The notes under the pieces were generated by a model. The model was not told the origin of the DNA, made no database searches, and was given only the letters and a program-made list of their open reading frames with translations. Shown here piece by piece: positions 34,784 to 43,526 of a stretch of 64,000 bases of DNA. The position numbers and the translations under genes were made by a program. The DNA comes from Cytobacillus firmus (lineage in GTDB: Bacteria; Bacillota; Bacilli; Bacillales; Cytobacillaceae), in assembly GCF_023612095.1 (NCBI RefSeq), contig NZ_CP086235.1, positions 1,933,501 through 1,997,500 of the forward strand, written 5' to 3'. Numbering within the stretch: the first letter of the stretch is position 1; every line of letters starts with the position of its first letter.

Positions 34784-35440
34784 ATGAAAAAACAGTATGC
34801 TGTATTTGGTTTAGGCCGCTTTGGCGGCAGTCTTGTAAAAGAATTCCATGAATTGGGCGTGCAAGTGCTTGCGATTGATGTGGATCAGGAGAAAGTGAAT
34901 CAATATGCACAGTTTGTGACATATGCCGTTCAAATCAATGGCATTGATGAAGAGGCCATAAAACAGACGGGAATCAAAAATATCGATCATGCATTTGTGT
35001 CCTTTGGTGAAAACATTGAATCCAGCATATTGACATCATTGCTGTTAAAAGAATTGGGTATCCCAAAGGTGTGGGCGAAGGCACATAATGAGTATCATGC
35101 CCGAGTGCTCGAAAAAATTGGCGTTGATCGCGTGATTCATCCGGAACGGGATATGGCAAAGCGGATTGCTCACCATATTGTTTCAGAAAAGATGATTGAT
35201 TATATTGAGCTGTCTGAAGATTACAGTATGGTGGAGATGGTGGCCACAAATAAAATTGCCAACAAATCTCTATCAGAATTGAATATACGGGCTAAGTATG
35301 GCTGTAATATCGTGGGGATTCAGCGCGGGAAGGAAATAATCGTTACTCCGCCTGCTGAAGAAGTCATTTTAAAGGGAGACGTCCTAATTGTAATGGGACA
35401 CAATAAAGGGATTGGCAGGTTTGAAAGACACGGCGTATAA
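34784..35440 (+). CDS. ktrA: Ktr K+ uptake system regulatory subunit (KtrA/KtrC, RCK)
   Basis: A 218-residue cytosolic gating subunit of a Ktr potassium transporter. The Rossmann RCK_N domain has the nucleotide-binding GLGRFGGS at residues 9-16 and a conserved acidic end of strand 2 (AIDVD). The RCK_C domain (about 135-215) is the region that binds c-di-AMP in homologues. It lies 40 nt upstream of the membrane subunit gene. The c-di-AMP riboswitch in the leader and the RCK_C site would give both transcript-level and protein-level shut-off of K+ import. Confidence 0.93.
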   Translation: MKKQYAVFGLGRFGGSLVKEFHELGVQVLAIDVDQEKVNQYAQFVTYAVQINGIDEEAIKQTGIKNIDHAFVSFGENIESSILTSLLLKELGIPKVWAKAHNEYHARVLEKIGVDRVIHPERDMAKRIAHHIVSEKMIDYIELSEDYSMVEMVATNKIANKSLSELNIRAKYGCNIVGIQRGKEIIVTPPAEEVILKGDVLIVMGHNKGIGRFERHGV

Positions 35441-35479
35441 GGTGCCGATAAGTATACCTAAACAAGGGGTCTGCATTTT

Positions 35480-36829
35480 ATGAGGAGATTGAGTCAATCC
35501 TATTGCTGGATTAAAATGAATCCGGCACAGTTGCTTTCAGTTGGTTTCTTAATCTTAATTGGTATCGGCACACTGCTGCTGATGCTTCCTTTCGCTACAA
35601 AAGACAGACATCATTTATCTTTTATGGATGCATTTTTCGAGGCGACTTCCGCTGTATGTGTAACCGGACTGGTGGTTGTGGATACTCAAACCACGTTTAC
35701 TGTATTTGGACAGATTGTATTAATGGTCCTTATACAGGTTGGCGGTCTTGGTTTTATGACAATTGGGGTTCTCATTGCCATCATGCTTGGAAAAAACATT
35801 GGGTTGAAAGGCAGGCTGATGATCCAGGAATCTTTAAATCAGCTTTCAATCGAAGGAATGGTCAGGCTGGTCAAATTCGTTGCCGGCTTTACGATCATTG
35901 CTGAATCGATGGGAGCAATAATTCTTGCCATCCGCTGGTCGTCTGATTTCGGATACCCACGTTCAATATATTATGGCATTTTTCATTCAGTTTCTGCCTT
36001 TAATAATGCGGGGTTCGATATAATGGGCCAATTCAGGAGCGTTACTGAATATGCCGGCGATTTTACGGTCATTATGACGCTCAGCACCCTGCTGATAATC
36101 GGGGGAATTGGCTATTTTGTTGTTCTTGATGTGAAAAGAAGCAGGAGTGTTAAGAAACTCTCTTTGCATACAAAATTGGTCCTTCTGATGACTCTGGTTC
36201 TAAATTTTCTGGGTTCAGTATTTATCTTTGCGCTGGAATTTAATAACCCCGGGACACTTGCCGATTTGCCTTTAAAAGACAAACTGCTGGGAGCATACTT
36301 TCATGGTGTAGTACCGAGAACCGCTGGCTTTAATTCATTGAATACTGGTGAATTAACACTGGGTTCACAGCTGGTAACAATGCTGCTCATGTTCATTGGA
36401 GGGGGATCCGGCGGTACTGCAGGCGGCATTAAAGTGACTACCTTTGTCTTGATTTTCCTTGCAGTCCGGGCGCTGATAAAGGAAGAAGATGAAGTAAGCC
36501 TGATGGGAAGGCGAATTCCTAAGGATCTGATTGTCAGGGCCTTTACGATAACCGTCTATTCAATAGGATTTATTTTCTTTATCTTATTTATTTTATCCAT
36601 AACTGAAAATGCTCCATTGAACGTCCTTTTATTCGAAGTAATTTCGGCTTTTGGCACGGTAGGGATGTCGATGGGGCTGACACCCGAATTAAGTGCAATA
36701 GGTAAAGGGATCATTGCATTTATGATGTTTGCAGGCAGAGTAGGGCCGATCACAATCGCTTTTGCACTTGCCCGAAGAAAAGGAAAGGCCAAATACAAAT
36801 ATGCTGAAGAGAAAATCATGATTGGCTAG
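35480..36829 (+). CDS. ktrB: Ktr K+ uptake system membrane subunit (KtrB/KtrD, TrkH family)
   Basis: A 449-residue K+-translocating subunit made of four fused M1-P-M2 units. The selectivity-filter glycine regions are visible (SAVCVTGLVV, FNNAGFDIMGQF, PRTAGFNSLNTG, FGTVGMSMGL), as is the glycine-rich gate GGGSGGTAGGIKVTTF in helix M2C2. It forms a Ktr complex with the preceding RCK subunit, importing K+ with Na+ dependence in studied Bacillus systems. AGGGG precedes the ATG weakly. A perfect terminator follows. Confidence 0.94.
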   Translation: MRRLSQSYCWIKMNPAQLLSVGFLILIGIGTLLLMLPFATKDRHHLSFMDAFFEATSAVCVTGLVVVDTQTTFTVFGQIVLMVLIQVGGLGFMTIGVLIAIMLGKNIGLKGRLMIQESLNQLSIEGMVRLVKFVAGFTIIAESMGAIILAIRWSSDFGYPRSIYYGIFHSVSAFNNAGFDIMGQFRSVTEYAGDFTVIMTLSTLLIIGGIGYFVVLDVKRSRSVKKLSLHTKLVLLMTLVLNFLGSVFIFALEFNNPGTLADLPLKDKLLGAYFHGVVPRTAGFNSLNTGELTLGSQLVTMLLMFIGGGSGGTAGGIKVTTFVLIFLAVRALIKEEDEVSLMGRRIPKDLIVRAFTITVYSIGFIFFILFILSITENAPLNVLLFEVISAFGTVGMSMGLTPELSAIGKGIIAFMMFAGRVGPITIAFALARRKGKAKYKYAEEKIMIG

Positions 36830-36833
36830 TGCG

Positions 36834-36865
36834 GGATAGAGTGTGACACTCTATCCTGTTTTTTT
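36834..36865 (+). terminator. ktrAB terminator
   Basis: GGATAGAGTG-TGA-CACTCTATCC perfect 10-bp stem followed by T7. Confidence 0.9.
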
Positions 36866-37018
36866 GCAGGAAGTCGAATAGCGAGCAGCAGGAAGAAAGT
36901 GGTCAACCCGATTTGCTTATGAGACTTTATTAAAAATTGTTGGAAATGAAGCAATAGGGACGACAGAAGGGCAGCAGATTCGATATAATTATGAAAAACC
37001 AAAAGGAAGTTTGATCAG

Positions 37019-37288
37019 ATGAAACTCATCAACAAACTATTCTCAAAGCAAAAAACATCTTCTATTGAATTTTGCCAGCGGAATCTGGATGAATTTTTAA
37101 AAGAAGATAGTTTAACTGAATTTAATCAATTCCTGAGCCAGAAGAATATTATTTATAAAGAATACGAATGCCAGAGCAAATGTAAAGAATGCAGGCTATC
37201 CCCCTATGCTGTAGTGGACGGAAAACTGATAGCAGCAGAGCATTCCGATGAATTATTAATAAAACTGAAAGAAGAAGTAAAGAAATAA
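37019..37288 (+). CDS. DUF1450 family protein
   Basis: An 89-residue small cytosolic protein of the DUF1450 (YuzB-like) family. Its core is the Cys-rich turn YECQSKCKECRLSPYAVVDGK, i.e. three spaced cysteines followed by the SP(F/Y)A(V/L)V(D/N)G strand, a thioredoxin-like or metal-cluster-like arrangement. The family function is unknown. AAGGAAG precedes the ATG. It is monocistronic with a terminator, directly upstream of cadCA but separated from it by that terminator. Confidence 0.75.
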   Translation: MKLINKLFSKQKTSSIEFCQRNLDEFLKEDSLTEFNQFLSQKNIIYKEYECQSKCKECRLSPYAVVDGKLIAAEHSDELLIKLKEEVKK

Positions 37289-37316
37289 AAGGAATCGGAG
37301 CAATCCGGTTCCTTTT
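37287..37316 (+). terminator. Terminator between the DUF1450 gene and cadC
   Basis: AGGAATCGGA/TCCGGTTCCT hairpin followed by TTTTT. Confidence 0.8.
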
Positions 37317-37326
37317 TTCATACAAT

Positions 37327-37391
37327 ATTCAAATAATGGTTTGAATAAGGTCACAGACGAGGTATAATCTATTCAAACGAATGTTTGAATA
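37327..37391 (+). promoter_or_regulatory. cadC promoter with two CadC-type operators
   Basis: TTGAAT (37341-37346), 16 nt, TATAAT (37363-37368). Palindrome ATTCAAA-N6-TTTGAAT (37327-37346) covers the -35, and TATTCAAAC-GAAT-GTTTGAATA (37370-37391) lies just after the -10. Both match the ATTCAAA half-site bound by CadC/SmtB-type repressors. Confidence 0.85.
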
Positions 37392-37408
37392 ATGAGGAGA
37401 GAATAAAA

Positions 37409-37777
37409 TTGGGCTCTAAAGATACATGCGATATTTACTGCTTTGACGAAGAAAAAGTGAACCGCATTCAGGGGGAACTGGTAAAGGAAGATCTATCAGG
37501 GGCTGCCCAATTATTTAAGGCTCTTGCTGATGAGAACAGGGCAAAGATTTCATATGCACTGACCCGGGATGAAGAGCTGTGTGTCTGTGATATTGCCAAT
37601 ATCATTGGCGCAACAGTGGCAACGGCATCCCACCATTTGCGGACATTGCATAAGCAGGGAATTGTTAAGTTCCGGAAAGAAGGGAAATTGGCATTCTATT
37701 CATTGGATGATGATCATATCAGGCAATTAATGATGATTGCACTTGCACACAGAAATGAGGTGAAAGCCAATGTCTGA
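37409..37777 (+). CDS. cadC: CadC, ArsR/SmtB-family metal-responsive repressor
   Basis: A 122-residue winged-helix repressor that leaves the DNA on binding Cd(II), Pb(II) or Zn(II). The N-terminal metal site cysteines (DTCDIYCF) and the ELCVCDI motif in helix alpha3 are both present, as in staphylococcal CadC (alpha3N site). The recognition region is ATVATASHHLRTLHKQG. The C-terminal [15 protein letters not shown] keeps the structural alpha5 site His. I prefer TTG 37409 (GAGGAGAG 6-7 nt upstream) over the upstream TTG 37385. The stop overlaps the cadA start by 8 nt. Confidence 0.94.
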   Translation: MGSKDTCDIYCFDEEKVNRIQGELVKEDLSGAAQLFKALADENRAKISYALTRDEELCVCDIANIIGATVATASHHLRTLHKQGIVKFRKEGKLAFYSLDDDHIRQLMMIALAHRNEVKANV

Positions 37778-39893
37778 ACAAGCTGGAATTGCGGAGAAAG
37801 AGACGGTAACCTACCGTGTTCAGGGCTTTTCCTGAGCAGGCTGTGCCAAGACGTTCGAAGAGAACGTGAAACGCCTGGATGGCGTTTTAGATGCGAATGT
37901 GAATTTTGGAGCTTCCAAGATAACTGTCACAGGGAAGGCTTCAATGAAGGCGGTCGAAAAAGCCGGAGCCTTTGAAAATCTGAAGTTGCGTGCAGAGAAT
38001 GAAAAAACGGTCGAGCGAGAGTCATTCTGGAATCAGAAATCTAACTATAAAGTGTATTTAGCAGCGCTTATTCTTACTGTGAGCTGGTTTTTAAGCGAAC
38101 AGTATGGAGAGGATCACCTATATCCGATCGCAGGGTATGCAGCAGCCATCATCATAGGCGGCTATACTTTATTCCTGAAAGGCTTCAAAAACCTTGCAAG
38201 ATTGAATTTTGACATGAGCACCCTTATGACGATCGCCATTATTGGAGCAGCGGTCATTGGCGAGTGGGGAGAAGGAGCGATGGTTGTCATCCTTTTCGCC
38301 ATCAGTGAAGTCCTTGAGCGCTTCTCAATGGAAAAAGCGAGACAATCCATTGAATCACTGATGGACATTGCCCCTAAAGAAGCATTGATCAAACGGGCCA
38401 ATGAAGAAATGCGGATTCATGTGGATGATATTCAAATTGGTGACATCATGATTGTGAAGCCGGGAGAAAAATTGGCCATGGATGGCGTGGTCCTGAAAGG
38501 AACCTCTTCCCTGAACCAGGCAGCGATCACCGGAGAAAGCGTGCCAGCCGTTAAGACTGCAGGTGATGAGGTTTTTGCAGGAACACTAAATGAAGAGGGA
38601 CTGCTTGAAATAAAAGTCACGAAGCATTCTGAAGATACCACCATCGCCAAAATCATCCATTTAGTGGAAGAGGCTCAGGCGGAAAAAGCGCCTTCCCAGC
38701 AGTTCGTTGATAAGTTTGCCAGGTATTATACGCCTGCCATTATTGTCTTAGCCTTTTTAATAGCGGTGGTTCCTCCGCTGTTTGGCGGGGATTGGAGCGA
38801 ATGGATTTATCAGGGGCTGGCTGCACTGGTTGTCGGCTGTCCGTGTGCGCTAGTCGTGTCTACACCGGTTGCCGTCGTTACGGCCATCGGAAACGCGGCA
38901 AGAAATGGTGTCCTGATTAAAGGCGGCATCCACCTTGAGGAAACAGGGGCGCTTAAATCGATTGCATTTGATAAAACAGGCACATTAACAAAAGGTGTTC
39001 CTGCCGTTACAGACCTCATCACAATTAATGGTGATGAAAGGCATCTTCTCCAAATTACGGCTGCCATTGAGAAAGGGTCACAGCATCCCCTTGCTTCTGC
39101 AATTATGAAAAAAGCAGAAGAAATAGGCGCTGATTTTACCGGGCTGGACATAGAGGATTTCACCTCTATTACCGGAAAGGGAATAAAAGCCGCAGTGAAT
39201 GGTGTCCTCTATTATGCCGGAAGCCCCAATCTGTTTGAAGAGCTTCATAACGGCATGGAAAGCACGATTCAAAAGCAAATAGCAGAACTGCAGATCCAGG
39301 GTAAAACCGTAATGATCCTGGGGACAGCAAGCGAAATCCTCTTATTAATAGCTGTTGCGGATGAAATACGAGAGCATTCGAAAACGGTCATCAGCAAGCT
39401 AAATGATATGGGAATTAAAACGGTAATGCTGACAGGCGACAATCACAGAACGGCTTTGGAGATCGGAAAGCAGGCCGGCGTTTCCGAGATAAAAGCGGAT
39501 TTGCTGCCGCAGGATAAACTGGCTGTTATTAAAGAGCTTCGTGCCGGCCATCAAAGTGTGGCAATGGTCGGGGATGGCGTCAATGATGCACCTGCACTTG
39601 CTGCTGCGTCTGTTGGGGTAGCCATGGGCGGTGCCGGAACCGATACTGCACTCGAAACAGCGGATATTGCGCTAATGTCTGATGACTTGAGCAAATTGCC
39701 TTATACGATTAAACTCAGCCAAAAAGCGTTAGGGATCATAAAACAAAACATTACGTTCTCACTCGGAATCAAGGCGCTGGCTTTATTGCTGGTGGTTCCA
39801 GGCTGGCTGACTTTATGGATTGCCATTTTCGCGGACATGGGAGCAACCCTGCTGGTCACCTTGAATAGCCTGCGGCTTTTCAAAATAAAGTGA
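37770..39893 (+). CDS. cadA: CadA, Cd/Zn/Pb-exporting P1B-type ATPase, with in-frame TGA at the CxxC metal site (possible selenocysteine)
   Basis: A soft-metal P-type ATPase of about 707 residues. The frame starts ATG 37770 ([17 protein letters not shown] upstream) and reads into the N-terminal heavy-metal domain [20 protein letters not shown], where x is TGA (37833-37835, codon 22) at the place of the first Cys of CxxC. Downstream everything is intact: TGES actuator loop (ITGESVP), CPC in helix 6 ([11 protein letters not shown]), [24 protein letters not shown]. The TGA is either selenocysteine or a nonsense mutation; if the latter, translation might restart at GTG 37866 without the metal-binding domain. 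The stop codon lies inside a repeat element. Confidence 0.9.
37851..37867 (+). promoter_or_regulatory. SECIS-like hairpin downstream of the cadA TGA
   Basis: ACGTTC-GAAGA-GAACGT: a perfect 6-bp stem with a 5-nt loop whose first base is G, 21 nt after the TGA. This satisfies the general bacterial SECIS rule as I remember it (G in the first two loop bases, 16-37 nt from UGA). A hairpin this short can arise by chance. Confidence 0.4.
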
Positions 39894-40032
39894 AACTTCA
39901 ATCAGTGGGGGTTTCACTGATTGTTAGTTGAACCAATCGGGCCTTTACGGGCAGTTTGACCCCCACTTATCCTCCTTTGATTCCTCTGAGTCTTGAAGTG
40001 GGGGTCTTACTGCCCGTTAGACTGCGATAAAG
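39888..40032 (+). mobile_element. Two-hairpin repeat element, copy D
   Basis: Runs from TAAAGTGAAACTTCAATCAG to CCCGTTAGACTGCGATAAA. The left hairpin here is CAATCAGTG/CACTGATTG; the right hairpin is the same as in copy A. The cadA stop codon TGA is bases 7-9 of the element's TATAAAGTGA-like start. Confidence 0.6.
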
Positions 40033-40038
40033 AAATGA

Positions 40039-40080
40039 AAAAACTCAGAGCTATGTCATCGGGCATGGCTCTGAGTTTTG
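40039..40080. terminator. Bidirectional terminator cadA / FUSC gene
   Basis: AAAACTCAGAGC...GCTCTGAGTTTT perfect 12-bp outer stem between convergent genes. Confidence 0.85.
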
Positions 40081-40111
40081 TGGTCGGAAAATAAATAAAA
40101 AAGAAGGAGCA

Positions 40112-42289
40112 TTATTGCTCCTTCCCTGCACCAAGCTCTTCTGCCAATTCCACAATCGCTTTATGGATTCTCCAGACGAAATAAAGATGATGGATTAAAT
40201 CTCGCTGGGATTGCTGCCTTGGTGGTGCCATTCGTTCAATTTGTTCTCTTTCTCTGTCCAGACTATAGACAAGCGTCCCGTCTCCGCTTTCTTTAATCAG
40301 GTCCATTAATGTTTCAATATTTAGTTCAAGTTTCTCCTCAATCCTGATGAAAACATCGATCAGCTCATCAGGATAGTCGAATCCCTTCCGGTAGGAGGAA
40401 GCCACCAGATGTCTCGCATAGTAATTGATGGCTGAAAAAAGGGTGATCCATCGGTTAACGTCGGCATGACGCGGAGATCCGGGTTTCTTTATCAGCGATT
40501 GTGCTTCAACGTTTATGGTTTTTAGCTTTTGATCCAATAAGAAGCCTTTGCCTGAAAGCTCTTTAACATTCACATCTTCCCGGAAGCTTCGCACATACGC
40601 CGAGACATACGGTTTCAGTTCCTGAAGATAATCAATTATCGTATCGGCCACTTTATCCTTCGTTTTCTTAGGAAAAATAAATAGAGAAACGCCGAATGCA
40701 ATGCCGGCACCGGCAATGGTATCGATAACCCTTGCACTGATTAGGGAAAATGAAATTCCGCCAAGTAAAAGGTCATACATAAAAGCGACCAGCATCGTAA
40801 TAAACATGCTCATTAATGTATAAGAGACTTCAAATAAATAAAAAGAGAAGAAAACTGCTGCAAAAATGAGCGTGATCTCCAATACAGAATGGCCGCTGAC
40901 CAGTTTGGCAAGCGTAAATCCAATTACTGCCCCGATAATCGTTCCAACTGACCGCTGAAAACCTTTCGTATAAATGCGCCCGATTGACTCGGTTCCAAGC
41001 AGAACGATAAAGGCAGTCAAAAGGACCCAATAAGGCTGGTCAGGCGAAAGAATCTGGCCGGCAATGATGGAGATGATGGCTGCAGTCAATGCCTGAAACG
41101 CTTTTTTAGTGGAAGGTTTGAGGCTCTTGTCTTCTTCAGGTGATTCATCTTCTTCAGGCGTCTCTTCAGATACTTCTATTTCATTGACTTTTACTTTATG
41201 AAGTGCCTGCTGTATGGTTATGCCGCCCTCAATGACATGGTTTGCAAGGGACTCGATCCGCCTGATCAAGTATAGCCATCCTGCCGGCTTGTCTTCCCTG
41301 TTGAACAAATCCATAATAAGCAGGCGAAGCGCCTGTACAGCAAGCTCTGCTTCACGAAGATTTTGTTCTTCATATTGATGGGCAAGAACTTCGGCGTCAC
41401 GAAGAGAGCGGGTGACCCAGACCAGGAGGTTTCTCAGCTCTATTATGTCAAGCGCATTCGCATTTTTTAAGCTGCGGACGGAGTCAGTCAGGGTTTCAAT
41501 CAGCATGCCTGTATCAAAGATATATAACCTAAGCTGGGAAGGGGTCAGCCCGGGCCATAATTTCTGTACATCATCTTCATTGATATACTCTGAAACGATT
41601 ACAGCATAATCCCGGAGCTTCAGCACGTTTCTCCGCAATTCTTCCCGCTGGTGAGCAGTCATACTCTCTTCCTGCATCCCCTCAATTAAGAGATTGAAGG
41701 TGAAATTACTTTGAAAATGAAAGGAGCGGATGCTTCTTTTCAGGTTCTTCGCGGTGTTCTGAAAAAGAATGAAATTGAAAAGGAAAGCATACGCGACCCC
41801 AATCCAGATCCCAAAGTAAAAGGAGGGCAGCTGGCTGCCTGATAATTGCAGAATAGATGAGAAGTAAAGGGTCATGAATGCGATCATGCATAATGAAAAA
41901 TAACGGACACCAAAGCGGGTCAAATAAAAGCTTGAAAATATTAATGCAGCCATTGAAATATCCGTAAAAATTGTGCTTTCTGCCAGCAGGGAACCGATTG
42001 ATACCCCTGCCATTGCTGAAAACCCAAGCAGACCGGTTGTGAGCATTTTTCCTTTTTTAGAGTCATCCATCACAATCATGATGCCAAGCATGCCTGCCAT
42101 TCCGGAAACAATAGCAGGAGTAAGGGCGAGAGCAGCATCGGCCCCAGTCAATTGCATAAGAAATAAAGTTGTAAATACCGACGCCATTAAACTTAATGTG
42201 GCCCGTCCGGCTTTTTGAAAACGGATCAGCCCAGGATCGGATGCCAGCAAACGTCCAAGCCAGCGGTGTTTGATTTGCAGCTGCTTCAT
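40112..42289 (-). CDS. FUSC family membrane protein (aromatic acid exporter-like)
   Basis: A 725-residue protein of the FUSC/ArAE family (fusaric acid/p-hydroxybenzoate efflux relatives). An N-terminal block of about six helices (residues 20-165) and a second block (about 375-520) flank a long cytosolic helical region (170-360), and a second cytosolic domain occupies the C terminus (530-725). An acidic linker EETPEEDESPEEDKS lies near 345-360. The start is ATG 42289 (MKQLQIKHRW), with GGTGA 5 nt upstream; the longer frame from 42361 is rejected. The substrate is unknown and no partner gene is adjacent. Confidence 0.85.
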   Translation of the reverse strand: MKQLQIKHRWLGRLLASDPGLIRFQKAGRATLSLMASVFTTLFLMQLTGADAALALTPAIVSGMAGMLGIMIVMDDSKKGKMLTTGLLGFSAMAGVSIGSLLAESTIFTDISMAALIFSSFYLTRFGVRYFSLCMIAFMTLYFSSILQLSGSQLPSFYFGIWIGVAYAFLFNFILFQNTAKNLKRSIRSFHFQSNFTFNLLIEGMQEESMTAHQREELRRNVLKLRDYAVIVSEYINEDDVQKLWPGLTPSQLRLYIFDTGMLIETLTDSVRSLKNANALDIIELRNLLVWVTRSLRDAEVLAHQYEEQNLREAELAVQALRLLIMDLFNREDKPAGWLYLIRRIESLANHVIEGGITIQQALHKVKVNEIEVSEETPEEDESPEEDKSLKPSTKKAFQALTAAIISIIAGQILSPDQPYWVLLTAFIVLLGTESIGRIYTKGFQRSVGTIIGAVIGFTLAKLVSGHSVLEITLIFAAVFFSFYLFEVSYTLMSMFITMLVAFMYDLLLGGISFSLISARVIDTIAGAGIAFGVSLFIFPKKTKDKVADTIIDYLQELKPYVSAYVRSFREDVNVKELSGKGFLLDQKLKTINVEAQSLIKKPGSPRHADVNRWITLFSAINYYARHLVASSYRKGFDYPDELIDVFIRIEEKLELNIETLMDLIKESGDGTLVYSLDREREQIERMAPPRQQSQRDLIHHLYFVWRIHKAIVELAEELGAGKEQ

Positions 42290-42394
42290 TGTTTCACCAA
42301 TCTTTTTTTGAGAGTTAAAGTGTATTTTACCATTCGTACTTTTATTATCCAAATGAACCAACTTAAGCTTTTTCTGTTTTTTAGGTTTTAAAAT

Positions 42395-42413
42395 CGAACA
42401 AATGTTCTATAAT
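42395..42413 (+). promoter_or_regulatory. LexA (DinR) box and -10 of the yolD-like gene
   Basis: CGAACAAATGTTCT (42395-42408) matches the Bacillus LexA box CGAAC-N4-GTTCG except the last base, and abuts TATAAT (42408-42413). A LexA dimer here would block the promoter. Confidence 0.75.
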
Positions 42414-42433
42414 AGAGTATGGAGGGATTTAAT

Positions 42434-42772
42434 ATGCCGCTAAAAGACAGAGGGAAAATAAAATGGCAGCCTGCTCACTTCATGCCGGAACACCGGGCGA
42501 TGCTAAGAAAGCTGGAAAGGGAACAAATGGCGCAAAACAAGCCGCTCATTGATGAATATGAATTGGAGGAATATGAAAACAAAATTCACTTTGCAATGGA
42601 ATTTGCTTATCTTTTGAAAGTAAAAGTCTGGCGGGACGGATTTTTCTGCGAATACAAAGGGAGGGTAAACCGGCTGGATGGCATCAGCAGAAAGATATAT
42701 CTTGAACTGGAGAGCGGGGACCTTGAGAAAATTAGCTTTGATGAAATAGCCGGGGCGGAAGTGGAAGGATGA
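42434..42772 (+). CDS. YolD-like protein
   Basis: A 112-residue YolD-family protein (Pfam YolD). The signature N-terminus DRGKIKWQPAHFMPEHRAML is present, followed by a two-helix acidic region and a beta-rich end (YKGRVNRLDGISRKIYLEL). In B. subtilis yolD-type genes usually precede a Y-family polymerase gene (uvrX/yqjW) under LexA. Here the LexA box is kept but no polymerase gene follows; a terminator closes the unit. ATG 42434 follows GGAGGGA. A role in the SOS response is likely, the mechanism unknown. Confidence 0.85.
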   Translation: MPLKDRGKIKWQPAHFMPEHRAMLRKLEREQMAQNKPLIDEYELEEYENKIHFAMEFAYLLKVKVWRDGFFCEYKGRVNRLDGISRKIYLELESGDLEKISFDEIAGAEVEG

Positions 42773-42781
42773 AATAATATG

Positions 42782-42809
42782 ACTCGAGGAACTCTCCTCG
42801 AGTTTTTTA
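42782..42809 (+). terminator. yolD-like gene terminator
   Basis: ACTCGAGGA-ACTC-TCCTCGAGT perfect 9-bp stem followed by T6. Confidence 0.9.
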
Positions 42810-42954
42810 TATGAATCGCATAAAACTGCAGAAAAGCACCTATTTATCAAATTTTTAGATATAATGAAGAAAAGTAGAGGGAAAGGGGCCTGTAAGCAAT
42901 TGATGAGAAAAAAATACACCATTAAACATTTTTTCGTTGTAAGGAGACAAATGA

Positions 42955-43506
42955 ATGAATGAATTATTAATAGATTTGATTGATGATCTGCAAAAGTCAA
43001 ATGGAGGCCATATTCTGTACCACTTTGATCGGATTGATTGCTATATTCAAAATGCAGTCTCATACATAACGGCTGGCGTCAGATGCGGCGGACATGTTTT
43101 GCTTGTGGAGAATGACCGGAATCATTTCCTTATTGATAAAGAATTAACTAATTTGTTAGGAAAAGAGGAATTAAGCAGAGTTCATTTTATGAATAATTTT
43201 GATTTTTATTATTCCAACGGTAATTTTAATCCTGATACAGTGTTCAATTTTTTTCTTAAACACATTCAGCCTTACTTAGATAGCAATCCAAAGATATTCA
43301 CATGGGGTCTGGTTGAGTGGGGAAACGTAAAAGAATATATTCCTTTAGTCGAACAATATGAAAAGAAGCTTTTTAAGGCCGTTTCTGAGCATAGCCTGAT
43401 TTCCCTGTGTGCTTATAATAACTGCAGCACCCCGCTGGAATTAAAGGATAGTCTGCTACGCTGCCATGATGTGCTCATAACAGATAGAGAGTATAAATAC
43501 CTATAA
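42955..43506 (+). CDS. MEDS (DcmR-like sensory) domain protein
   Basis: A 183-residue protein made only of a MEDS domain (methanogen/methylotroph DcmR sensory domain), a RecA/KaiC-like fold proposed to sense hydrocarbon or other small ligands. The characteristic opening is visible: GGHILYHFDRIDCYIQNAVS, then GVRCGGHVLLVEN; a later ISLCAYNNC strand is also typical. There is no output domain, so it may act through a partner such as a sigma regulator or kinase elsewhere. AAGGAG precedes the ATG at 8 nt. The GNAT gene follows after 20 nt, probably in the same transcript. Confidence 0.8.
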   Translation: MNELLIDLIDDLQKSNGGHILYHFDRIDCYIQNAVSYITAGVRCGGHVLLVENDRNHFLIDKELTNLLGKEELSRVHFMNNFDFYYSNGNFNPDTVFNFFLKHIQPYLDSNPKIFTWGLVEWGNVKEYIPLVEQYEKKLFKAVSEHSLISLCAYNNCSTPLELKDSLLRCHDVLITDREYKYL

Positions 43507-43526
43507 AAGTGTTTTAGGAGAAACCG

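Noticed and set aside
37833..37835. Alternative genetic code reading TGA as Trp
   Set aside because: TGA is used as a true stop by many genes here (for example cadC, nucleotidyltransferase and narI region genes), and the position calls for Cys, not Trp.
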